Shown one piece after another: positions 35,640 through 43,278 of a stretch of 64,000 nt of DNA. The translations under genes were made by a program, and so were the position numbers. The notes below the pieces were generated by a model, which saw only the letters and a program-made list of their open reading frames with translations, ran no database searches and was not told the DNA's origin. Each line of letters starts with the position of its first letter. Within the stretch, counting starts at the first letter, position 1. Source of the stretch: an uncultured Clostridia bacterium (GTDB lineage Bacteria > Bacillota > Clostridia > Oscillospirales > Ruminococcaceae). The DNA is taken from contig CANPYZ010000001.1 in the NCBI GenBank assembly GCA_947589035.1, forward strand, positions 62,001 to 126,000. Reading direction: 5' to 3'.

Positions 35640-37259
35640 TCAATTTGGAAATCTTCCGTCTTCGTCTTTAATTTTGCTCCAGATATAGCGGAGCATCCAG
35701 CCATCAAAATCAGTAATTTCCATAGAAGACCCCGCCATCATAATAGAAGTGCCGCCGTCCGGAAATCCGCCAGGGGGGAAACCGTCAATTTCGCCTTCTC
35801 CGCCGTAAAAGTCCGTAATGCCGAAACCGTGACCGATTTCATGTTCTAAAACGTGAATGTTCTGCCCGTCCAGCATGTTCAGATAGGCATCATCTGAAAG
35901 CCTTTGCCCCCAGTCACCGCCGGCACCGCCGACAGCCGGAAAACCTTGCGTACACCAGAGATACATGTCAAAACGTTTGTCCAGTCCGCCGGGGTAAGTG
36001 TAATTCGGTTCAGCGAAATGGTCGAAACGGGATAATTCCGCAGGCGCACTCGGCAACTTATCCGGAATAGTTTCAATGCCATTACTGGTATCATATTGGC
36101 TATCATAATCAGAAATAAGATTGTCATAAACAATTTCATTTTCGTGCAAATCCAGTAAACAGGATTTATCTAAAACCGCCCAACCGGTAATATTTACGTC
36201 GATGTGGTCATATTGCCAGCCGTCGTAATTTCGCAAATAGTCATTCCAAGCGTTAATGCAGTCGCTTGCTAATTTCTGAAATTGTTGTCTTTGTTCGTAA
36301 GTAATCGTTTTGTAAGACTGCCATCTGACGACAAAATTTAACGTTCCGTTTCCGGCGCAAATCTGGTCAAAAATCGTATTCCAGCGAGTTGTTGACCCTT
36401 CACGGGCGAAACGGTTTTCCCAAATCCATTCTAAAGGTTCACGATAATTTTCGGGCATATCGTCAAGAGTAATTTCTTCCGGTTCTGTTTCTGTTGGATT
36501 TTGTTCTGTAGGTTCTTCTTTAGGCAAATCGGAAACAGGCGGAATAGTATTTTCCGGAAAATCGCCGGAAGAAAGATTTCCTTTTCCGAGAAGATACTGA
36601 TTTAATGTAATAATATCCGTTAAAGAAAAGCCGCTTATTCCGTCAACGTCCGCAAGGTAACGCTGTTCAATACTCATTGAACGAGATTGAAGTAAAATTT
36701 GTTTAGCAAGAAGCAAATCATAAATATTAACAAGTTCATCTTGCTGAATGTCGCCTTTTATGCCGGAATTTTGATGAACGGGAATCAATTCCCAAAAAGA
36801 ATTAACATTTTCTTCCTGCATGGAAAGCCTTGCGCCGTCTGTTTCAGATAATTCAGGGGATAAAGTGAACCCACTGGCAGTAATTTTCGTTCCGGAATCC
36901 GTTTCTTCCAGAATGAATTGCTGATAGAGGTCATTGTCATTTCGGTTGACAACGGTTAATTTTCCTTCTTGGTTTACGCCAAGGGCGAAAGAATCCGGAA
37001 ATTGTTCTGAAACGAAATGGGTAATATGATTTTCGTCAGTGGTTTTTATCCATAGATTTCCGGAACTGATTCCGTCGGCGGAATATTCAATCACTGGCAC
37101 ACCGGAAGAAAGTTCATCATTAGCGGCGGTAAGATAACGCCCTGTAGAAATATTCCGGATTAAGTAGTCCTCATTGGCAGTAGCTGCCTTTGCCGGAAAT
37201 AATTGTAATGTTCCGGCGGCAATGATTAACGCAAGAGGAATGGCAAATTTTTTGAACAT
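35640..37259 (-). CDS. Secreted ricin-lectin, dockerin, metzincin-like protease
   Basis: A 539-residue exported protein. A signal peptide (1-25, AKA) is followed by a ricin-type beta-trefoil (about 30-165, with SFWELIP). A dockerin-like pair lies at about 168-226 (KGDIQQDELVNIYD, ADVDGISGFSLTD), then a Pro/Thr/Glu linker. The C-terminal catalytic domain has H473-E474-x2-H477-x2-G480-x2-D483 within LEHEIGHGFGITDFYG and a possible Met-turn SIMMAG (about 505-510). This fits a zinc metzincin with Asp as third ligand. It begins 13 nt after the ABC permease, so it is probably co-transcribed with the exporter. Confidence 0.82.
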   Translation of the reverse strand: MFKKFAIPLALIIAAGTLQLFPAKAATANEDYLIRNISTGRYLTAANDELSSGVPVIEYSADGISSGNLWIKTTDENHITHFVSEQFPDSFALGVNQEGKLTVVNRNDNDLYQQFILEETDSGTKITASGFTLSPELSETDGARLSMQEENVNSFWELIPVHQNSGIKGDIQQDELVNIYDLLLAKQILLQSRSMSIEQRYLADVDGISGFSLTDIITLNQYLLGKGNLSSGDFPENTIPPVSDLPKEEPTEQNPTETEPEEITLDDMPENYREPLEWIWENRFAREGSTTRWNTIFDQICAGNGTLNFVVRWQSYKTITYEQRQQFQKLASDCINAWNDYLRNYDGWQYDHIDVNITGWAVLDKSCLLDLHENEIVYDNLISDYDSQYDTSNGIETIPDKLPSAPAELSRFDHFAEPNYTYPGGLDKRFDMYLWCTQGFPAVGGAGGDWGQRLSDDAYLNMLDGQNIHVLEHEIGHGFGITDFYGGEGEIDGFPPGGFPDGGTSIMMAGSSMEITDFDGWMLRYIWSKIKDEDGRFPN

Positions 37260-37272
37260 GAAAATGCTCCTT

Positions 37273-38571
37273 TCAGGATTGTTTATTTTTCTTGCTGGCG
37301 AATTGGTGTGTGAATAAAAGGTCTGACTGATATAATTTTAAAGCGGCGAAAGCAATCACAGCGAGGAAGACTAACTGGTAAATCATACCGCCCCAGAAAA
37401 GCCCGTAATTATGAAAACGCAGACAGCCTGTTGCAATGAAAGTATGTGTGAAGGGAATGCAGTATAATAAATATTTCACAGGGGAAGTCATATTCCGAAT
37501 ATCTGAAATCATGGAAAGAATATAGGGAAACGTTGTGAAAATTAAAATCGGCATACTTGCTGTTTGAGAACCTTTCGCATCTTCCACGAGACCGCCGAGA
37601 ATCATTGAAGCAGTTAAAGAAATGCAAATTGTTAAAAATAATTGTGCAATTACGCCAATCCAACCCCAGAAAGAAATTTGCAGTCCCAAAGTATGCAAAG
37701 CATCTTGAGTATTCATTAACCCAGTAAAGGCTTCTGCAATGTTAATATTATCAGCGGCATTGTCAACATTAAAAAGCATGGCAATGAAAAAGCTTGACCC
37801 GTAAACAATGACATAAATTAACGCAGTAATCAACGCCGCAAGCATTTTCGCACAAATAATTGTTGAACGGGAAACAGGGGAAGAAAGCAAAGTTTCAAGG
37901 GTTTTATCCATTTTTTCCGTAGCTACTGCACTAATAATCATTTGCGCTGTTAAAATAATTAAAAGAAATAAAATTAATGGCATTAGCTGGTCAAACATGG
38001 ACAGAGAACCAATTAAAGCGGTACTGCTTGCCTGAACAATTTTTCCGTTAGCAATTGTATATGGGGTAACTTCCACAGGATTTTCAATAAAAGATAATTC
38101 ATCAACTAAATAAGTTTCTGATAGAATTTCTTTAATGGCAGAAGAAACGATTTCCGCACTTCCGGTATTTCCGAAAGCAATACCAATAGAAGAAGTTGTT
38201 TTCAGTTCGGTAAGGCTTTGAATCTGGCAGAGCTGATGTTGATTTAATAAACAATCCGTGAACCCTTCCGGAAGAACAACCGCATCGCTCCACGCATGAG
38301 CGGAAAGTTCTGATTCGAAATTTTCCGTTTCATTTTCGTTAATAATTAAAACAGTGTAACCTTGTTGTTCGAGATGAGTTTTAATTTGTTCCGTGAAGTT
38401 TGTCTGGTCCTGGTCGATAATATGCACTTCTCCGGTGTCGTCTACTGTTTCTGTCACGGAAGAAGTCATAATTGACCCGAACAGAATAATTAAAATAAAA
38501 CTCAACAGTAAGCCTAAAAGCATTTGTTTATTGAGTAATTCCGAAAGTTCTTTTTTCAGTAAATGAATCAT
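37273..38571 (-). CDS. ABC-2 type permease (NatB-like)
   Basis: A 432-residue membrane component with one N-terminal segment, a large extracellular loop (about 40-170) and five to six C-terminal segments, the ABC-2 layout of NatB/YhaP proteins. VATEKMDKTLETLLSSPVSR is the family's amphipathic coupling block. Its start overlaps the ATPase stop (ATGA). Substrate unknown; sodium, peptide or drug efflux are known for relatives. Confidence 0.88.
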   Translation of the reverse strand: MIHLLKKELSELLNKQMLLGLLLSFILIILFGSIMTSSVTETVDDTGEVHIIDQDQTNFTEQIKTHLEQQGYTVLIINENETENFESELSAHAWSDAVVLPEGFTDCLLNQHQLCQIQSLTELKTTSSIGIAFGNTGSAEIVSSAIKEILSETYLVDELSFIENPVEVTPYTIANGKIVQASSTALIGSLSMFDQLMPLILFLLIILTAQMIISAVATEKMDKTLETLLSSPVSRSTIICAKMLAALITALIYVIVYGSSFFIAMLFNVDNAADNINIAEAFTGLMNTQDALHTLGLQISFWGWIGVIAQLFLTICISLTASMILGGLVEDAKGSQTASMPILIFTTFPYILSMISDIRNMTSPVKYLLYCIPFTHTFIATGCLRFHNYGLFWGGMIYQLVFLAVIAFAALKLYQSDLLFTHQFASKKNKQS

Positions 38572-39299
38572 GAATTGCGCACCACCTTTTCAAAAACTTC
38601 TTCTAAAGTTTCCGCCTGATATTGCTGAAGTAATTCCTGCGGGGAACCTTCTGCTAAAAATACGCCGTCTTTCATGATAGCGGCTTTATGGGCAGTTGTG
38701 GCGACTTCCTGCATGTGATGAGAGGACAGAAGAAACGCCGTTCCGTATTGTTCCGCACACTGACGAATTATTTTCCGGATATCAAGAGAATTTAACACAT
38801 CTAAACCGCTTGTTGGTTCGTCTAAAATGGCTAATTTAGGTCTTGGCATTACCGTACGGGCGAGAACTAATTTTCTTGTCATGCCTCGGCTGTAAGTGTT
38901 AATTTTCTGTTGGAGTGCATCACCTAAACCGCAAATTTCCTCACCGAGGGAAAAACATTCTTTTTGTTGTTTTTCGTCTTTGAAATATAAGCCGGCAATG
39001 AATTGAAGATAATTTTTTCCGGTCATTGTCCGGTAAGCACCGGCTTCATCGGGAAGGTAAGTAATGCAGGCACGGACTTTTTCAGGGGTTTGAACGATAC
39101 TGTTTCCGGCAATGAAAGCATCACCGGAATCTGGACGGAGCAAAGTAGCCAACATGCGGAGAATGGTTGTTTTTCCGGCACCGTTCATGCCCATAAGCCC
39201 GAAAATTTCCCCTTGATGAATCTGAAAAGAAACATCTTTAACGGCTTGTTTTTTGCCGTAACTTTTAGCGATATGCTGAACATCAAGAGCAAGTTCCAT
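38568..39299 (-). CDS. ABC transporter ATPase (NatA-like)
   Basis: A 243-residue nucleotide-binding protein: Walker A GMNGAGKTTILR, signature YSRGMTRKLVLAR (SRGM in place of SGGQ), Walker B LAILDEPTSGLD and switch His in LLSSHHM. Strong RBS AAGGAGG. Pairs with the permease that overlaps it, and diverges from the DtxR-type gene. Confidence 0.92.
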   Translation of the reverse strand: MELALDVQHIAKSYGKKQAVKDVSFQIHQGEIFGLMGMNGAGKTTILRMLATLLRPDSGDAFIAGNSIVQTPEKVRACITYLPDEAGAYRTMTGKNYLQFIAGLYFKDEKQQKECFSLGEEICGLGDALQQKINTYSRGMTRKLVLARTVMPRPKLAILDEPTSGLDVLNSLDIRKIIRQCAEQYGTAFLLSSHHMQEVATTAHKAAIMKDGVFLAEGSPQELLQQYQAETLEEVFEKVVRNS

Positions 39300-39332
39300 G
39301 AAAAAAAGCCTCCTTGAAAATGAAATTTCCTA

Positions 39333-39386
39333 TTGATTTTTTTTGTTAGATGTGGTAAACTATAAATAATTACACATGACAGGCAA
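39333..39386. promoter_or_regulatory. Overlapping divergent promoters, NatA and DtxR-type genes
   Basis: Rightward: TTGATT (39333-39338), 17-nt spacer, TAAACT (39356-39361) with TGG before it. Leftward: TTGCCT (39386-39381), 16-nt spacer, TATAGT (39364-39359). The two -10 elements overlap, so one bound regulator could control both directions. Confidence 0.6.
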
Positions 39387-39416
39387 TGTGAAAGCATTGC
39401 AGAAAGGAAGATGAAC

Positions 39417-39803
39417 ATGGCATTACATGAATCCGGAGAAGATTATTTAGAAACGATTTATCTTCTCAGTAAGAAGAAAGATTTTGTGCGTTCTATTGAC
39501 ATTGCCACAGAATTGAATTATTCTAAAGCGAGTATCAGCAGGGCAATGAAACTGCTGAAAGAGGCAGGGTTAATTACTATGGCGGAAGACGGGCAAATTC
39601 GTTTAACGAAATTAGGGTATCAGACGGCGACAAGCGTTTACAGCCGGCACACGCTGTTAATGGATTTTTTCACGGAAGAACTCGGCGTGAATCCGGTAAC
39701 AGCGGAAAAAGATGCTTGCCGAATTGAACACGTCATCAGTGAAGAAACATTTTTACGGTTACTTTCCTACATGACGAAAAAGGGCTATCAGCCGAGAGTA
39801 TGA
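39417..39803 (+). CDS. DtxR-type metal-dependent regulator
   Basis: A 128-residue repressor with an N-terminal winged helix and a dimer/metal domain, lacking the SH3-like third domain. The metal-site segment DACRIEHVISE has Cys where MntR has Glu and DtxR/IdeR have Cys, which favours iron over manganese as co-repressor (inference). SRHTLLMDFF gives the other His. ATG 39417 is preferred (6 nt after AAAGGAAG) over ATG 39411. It overlaps the next gene by 4 nt. Confidence 0.88.
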   Translation: MALHESGEDYLETIYLLSKKKDFVRSIDIATELNYSKASISRAMKLLKEAGLITMAEDGQIRLTKLGYQTATSVYSRHTLLMDFFTEELGVNPVTAEKDACRIEHVISEETFLRLLSYMTKKGYQPRV

Positions 39804-40366
39804 ACATTCAGGAAATTGACATTCCGGAAAAATTCGGCGCATTGTCTATTTGTTCCGTACAGGAGAAACAGACAGAACACGAAACGGCGCATGAATTATT
39901 ACATTATGCAGTAAAGCGTTACACAAGCCGGAAGAAAATAATTCTGAACGAAAATTTACTAACATTAAATTATACTGCATACCGGAAACCCTATTTTCAG
40001 CATTATCCGGAAATTCGCTTTAATTTAAGTCATAGTGGAGGGCTTGCGGTGTGTTTGCTTTCGGAAAGGGAATGCGGCGTAGATGTCGAATTTATCCGGA
40101 AAATTCGTCCGGCGGTAGTGCGGAAAGTGTTCACACTGGAAGAACAGCGATTCTTACAAACGGCAGAATTTCCGGAAGAAGCATTTACAGCATTATGGAC
40201 ATTAAAAGAATCCTATGTGAAAGCAATCGGGAAAGGCATTAGTTTCCGCATGAATGAAGTAGCATTTCGAATGAAAGACAATGAAATTTTCTGCAATCAG
40301 AAAGGGGAATTTTTCCGGATAAAAAAAGAAAATTACTGGATTAGTCTGTGCATTTTGCCGGAATAA
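39800..40366 (+). CDS. Sfp-type 4'-phosphopantetheinyl transferase
   Basis: A 188-residue enzyme that loads the phosphopantetheine arm of CoA onto carrier proteins. Motifs: KPYF, FNLSHSGG, GVDVEFIRK and ALWTLKESYVKAIGKG, with the Mg-binding Asp and Glu. No polyketide or peptide synthetase is in the window, so it may serve the fatty-acid ACP or a cluster elsewhere. Co-transcription with a DtxR-type regulator suggests metal-responsive use, for example siderophore synthesis; inferred. Confidence 0.9.
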   Translation: MNIQEIDIPEKFGALSICSVQEKQTEHETAHELLHYAVKRYTSRKKIILNENLLTLNYTAYRKPYFQHYPEIRFNLSHSGGLAVCLLSERECGVDVEFIRKIRPAVVRKVFTLEEQRFLQTAEFPEEAFTALWTLKESYVKAIGKGISFRMNEVAFRMKDNEIFCNQKGEFFRIKKENYWISLCILPE

Positions 40367-40415
40367 TAATATAATTATAACACAATTTTGGATATTTGTC
40401 AATGAATTTTTGAAA

Positions 40416-40455
40416 AAATCACTGCTTAATCGATTTACGGACTAAGCAGTGATTT
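40416..40455. terminator. Bidirectional terminator
   Basis: AAATCACTGCTTA (40416-40428) pairs perfectly over 13 bp with TAAGCAGTGATTT (40443-40455) around a 14-nt loop. It lies between two convergent genes. Confidence 0.88.
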
Positions 40456-40468
40456 AAAAATTAAGCAA

Positions 40469-42610
40469 CTATTTTCCTCTTCGGTATTCTGTCGGGGTCA
40501 TCTGGTAAAATTTCCGGAATGTTCTCATGAAATGCGAATATTCATAACCGCATTTTCGGCAAATTTCCTGAATTGTGTCGGAAGTATGCAGAAGAAGATA
40601 TTTTCCATGTTCCATTTTAGAACGGCGAATATCATAAGCGCAAGTAACGCCGAATGTTTTAAAATAGATTTTGCAGAAGTAAGAAATAGAAATATTCAGT
40701 TGTTGACTGCATAATTTCACGGACCATTCTTTTTCAGGCATTTGGTAAATTTGCTGACGGAGTTTTTTCAAGGCTTTATCGTGCAGGCGGTCAGCGTAAA
40801 GAATTTGGTTTGCTTTTGACCTTGCCACGAGGGAAGAAGCGGCAGTAATGAGGGTATCTTCTGTTAAAAGTTGAATTTCTTCATCAGTAAGCACAGCCGC
40901 CTGAACGGGTAAAAGCATTTGTTTCCGGTGATACTGGTATGTTTCGAAACGTTCCCGAATGAACTGTACCATAATTGTATGATAGGGGGCGGCTTCCGGT
41001 TCAGAACCGAGAATTAAAAAAGTATGGTCTCCGGCACGGAAACAATTTTCCTGTTCGCTGCAAACATTCTGAAGTAATTCCGCAAAAGCGACTAATAATT
41101 TATCTTTAGCGAGTGAACCTTGAGTTTCTTCGAGTTGGTCAATTCCGGAAATATTCAGCGCAAGCCAGAAAGCTTTCTGTTTCCGGAAATTTACTCTTGC
41201 AAGGTATTCCTGCCACATTTCCGGCAATTGGTTTAAATGATATAATCCGGTCAGCGTATCCCGAACGCCGGATAAATAATCATGATAGGCAAGGCTTTCC
41301 AATTCGTTTCGAATGCGCAGAAATTCAAGTGCATGGCTGATTTCCTGACAGAATGGTAAATAATACGGGTGAAGTTTTTCCGTTATTCCGGTATATTGAA
41401 GAAGTGCATAACCGAAATAATTTTCCTGAAACTGAACAGGACAGAAAAAAGTTGCTGTAGGTTGTTCGGAATCCTGAAAATCAGGGGGGAGCATTTGTTC
41501 CGCAGGGAAAAGCGCATAACCGCCATGTTCATATAACCGGAGCATATGGTTAGTATGGGAAAATTTTTTCTGGCTCCAGTTTTCATGTAAACAAAGGCAA
41601 TAGCGTTCGTCGGGATAATGATCCGGCTGAAGAAATAAATAATTTAATTGGTACATCATAATGCTGAATTTTTCTAAACTGTTACAAGAAAGCAATTCTG
41701 TGAATAATGAATGTTCCATCATGTTTTGTTCCGGATAGAAAGAATACATTTCCGGCGAAAATTTTTCCGGACAGCCGCAGGAATGCCGGCGAATGAAAGA
41801 CCCTTTTTCCCGTTTCAGAGGGGAAATTTTTTTTCCGGTGATTAATTTGTAAAGCCGGCATAAAGCTCTTCTTCCGAGTTGTTCCCATGCAGGCGCATAA
41901 GTCGTCACAGAGGGGGAATGCATTGCCGTGCCGAAAGTATTTTCATAACCAGTAACGAGAACGTTTTCCGGAACGGAAATTTGATAAGAACGAAGTGCAT
42001 CGCAAAGGGCAATGGCTAAAAGGTCATCTGTGCAGACAATTGCCTCTGGTAAAGTTCTTGTTCCGTTGGCAAATTCCTGAGCGAGTTTCTGCACGGTGAA
42101 CAAATAGAAATCCCCGTAAATAATATTTTCCTGTTCACGGCAAGGAATACCGGCTTCAGCGAGGGCTTCACGGAAACCGGAAAGCCGTTCGAAAGAAACA
42201 GGATCTTGTTCTTGTTCGGTCAGGCAAAGTAACTGTCTGCAATGATGTACTTGAATTAAATGCCTTGTGATTTCGGCAATTTCTTTATTTGCGGAATACC
42301 AGATTTGCGTGAAAGATGTTTTTTCAATGCCGATACGCACAACAGGTTTCGTGCAATGTTCAACCAGAAATTGTTCTAAATTATCGCTATATTCTTTTGA
42401 ATCGAATGAATACGGCAGGAAAATCACTCCATCCAGCAAAGAAAACTGTATGGCATTAAGCAAATGTTCTTGTTTTTCTTCCTGCAAAACAAAAATCTCA
42501 ACATGAATATTTCGGGCGAAAGCTTCTTTCAGAATACCGGACAATTGTTCAGCGTTAGCATTCTGACTAATTTTCCCCGTAATAATCCCGATTCGGGACG
42601 GTTCCGTCAT
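40469..42610 (-). CDS. Three-domain regulator: LacI-like sensor, GGDEF-like, AraC HTH
   Basis: About 713 residues. The N-terminal half (about 5-290) is a periplasmic-binding-like sugar-sensor domain as in LacI/XylR (VCTDDLLAIALCDALR, VLVTGYENT). The middle includes a GGDEF-like domain (about 440-590) starting RDTLTGLYHLNQ, with the signature degenerated to RAGDHTF, so it is probably not a cyclase. The C-terminal about 100 residues are an AraC-type double HTH (SYFCKIYFKTFGVT, QEICRKCGYEYSHFMRTFRK). ATG 42610 has AGGGG upstream. It overlaps the XRE gene by 44 nt and faces the pectate lyase gene, a likely target. Confidence 0.85.
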   Translation of the reverse strand: MTEPSRIGIITGKISQNANAEQLSGILKEAFARNIHVEIFVLQEEKQEHLLNAIQFSLLDGVIFLPYSFDSKEYSDNLEQFLVEHCTKPVVRIGIEKTSFTQIWYSANKEIAEITRHLIQVHHCRQLLCLTEQEQDPVSFERLSGFREALAEAGIPCREQENIIYGDFYLFTVQKLAQEFANGTRTLPEAIVCTDDLLAIALCDALRSYQISVPENVLVTGYENTFGTAMHSPSVTTYAPAWEQLGRRALCRLYKLITGKKISPLKREKGSFIRRHSCGCPEKFSPEMYSFYPEQNMMEHSLFTELLSCNSLEKFSIMMYQLNYLFLQPDHYPDERYCLCLHENWSQKKFSHTNHMLRLYEHGGYALFPAEQMLPPDFQDSEQPTATFFCPVQFQENYFGYALLQYTGITEKLHPYYLPFCQEISHALEFLRIRNELESLAYHDYLSGVRDTLTGLYHLNQLPEMWQEYLARVNFRKQKAFWLALNISGIDQLEETQGSLAKDKLLVAFAELLQNVCSEQENCFRAGDHTFLILGSEPEAAPYHTIMVQFIRERFETYQYHRKQMLLPVQAAVLTDEEIQLLTEDTLITAASSLVARSKANQILYADRLHDKALKKLRQQIYQMPEKEWSVKLCSQQLNISISYFCKIYFKTFGVTCAYDIRRSKMEHGKYLLLHTSDTIQEICRKCGYEYSHFMRTFRKFYQMTPTEYRRGK

Positions 42611-42845
42611 AGTTTCCCCTGCTTTCAGGCAGTTCAGGCGGTGCATTTCTTCCGGCTAAGTCGTCTAACGTGACGTGGAACATGTCCGCAATACAAATGA
42701 AAATTTCCACGGGCATAGCATGAACGCCACGTTCATAATTAGCGTAAGTTCTCCGGCTGATACCGAGATGAAGAGCCATATCTTCCTGAGTGATATGGGC
42801 GGACTTCCGCAGTGTACGGATTCGGGATTGTAAAACGTTTGTCAT
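42567..42845 (-). CDS. XRE-family regulator
   Basis: A 92-residue protein with a standard XRE HTH (TQEDMALHLGISRRTYANYE) followed by PVEIFICIADMFHVTLDDLAG and a polar tail. AAGGAGG lies 9 nt before ATG. Its 3' end overlaps the start of the AraC-type regulator by 44 nt, an unusually long overlap that ties their translation. Confidence 0.85.
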   Translation of the reverse strand: MTNVLQSRIRTLRKSAHITQEDMALHLGISRRTYANYERGVHAMPVEIFICIADMFHVTLDDLAGRNAPPELPESRGNYDGTVPNRDYYGEN

Positions 42846-43196
42846 ATTAAATTACCTCCTTAAAAATTACCTGTGAAAAAGGCTTCTACTAATAAGACAA
42901 CGAAAAGGAGGAAAAAATGACATTTTTTTAAAAATTTCTGAAAATTTCGTACACATGCACAAAATGAACTGCTGTTTTTTGTTTAATTTGAATATATGAG
43001 GGCAGACAAACGGGTTGTCTGCCCTGAAATTTTTCTTTAATTATAGCATGTTTTTTCGGGCTTGTCAAGTATGTTCGGAAGAAAGTTTTTCAACTCAAGT
43101 CGAAAAACAAACTTTTAATTTAGTAAAAAAATTAATCTTTTAAAGATTTTGTTTAATTTGACGAATTTAGCCTTAATAATTTGTGAAATATACCAA
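42846..43196. other. 433-nt intergenic region, left part: possible small RNA and repeats
   Basis: Between the XRE gene and the pectate lyase promoter. On the plus strand AAAAGGAGG (42903-42911) precedes a four-codon frame at 42917-42931 (Met-Thr-Phe-Phe-stop), and an orphan hairpin with T-tract follows at 43000-43035. The 15-mer TTTTGTTTAATTTGA occurs at 42977-42991 and 43147-43161. AATCTTT/AAAGATT (43134-43148) is a dyad. I see no long frame and no clear plus-strand promoter before the hairpin. Confidence 0.4.
43000..43035 (+). terminator. Orphan rho-independent terminator
   Basis: GGGCAGACAA (43000-43009) pairs perfectly with TTGTCTGCCC (43015-43024) around ACGGG, followed by ATTTTTCTTT on the plus strand. 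No plus-strand gene lies upstream, so it may end a short transcript from the preceding 150 nt. Confidence 0.75.
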
Positions 43197-43225
43197 TTGT
43201 ATTTTTCGGAAAAGTTTGCTATAAT
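43197..43225 (+). promoter_or_regulatory. Pectate lyase promoter
   Basis: TTGTAT (43197-43202), 17-nt spacer, TATAAT (43220-43225) with TGC before it; about 50 nt ahead of the ATG at 43279, which follows an AAGGGAG site. Confidence 0.78.
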
Positions 43226-43278
43226 AGAATCAGCAATTTTCGGATAAAATCCAATTGACTTGAAGGGAGTAATTTCCA

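Noticed and set aside
41000-41330. Active diguanylate cyclase in the AraC-type regulator
   Set aside because: The GGDEF signature is degenerate (RAGDHTF), so cyclase activity is unlikely.
43093-43103. AGTCGAAA ahead of the pectate lyase as a second Spo0A site
   Set aside because: It is far upstream of the -35, the lyase promoter has a normal 17-nt spacing, and one short match is expected by chance.
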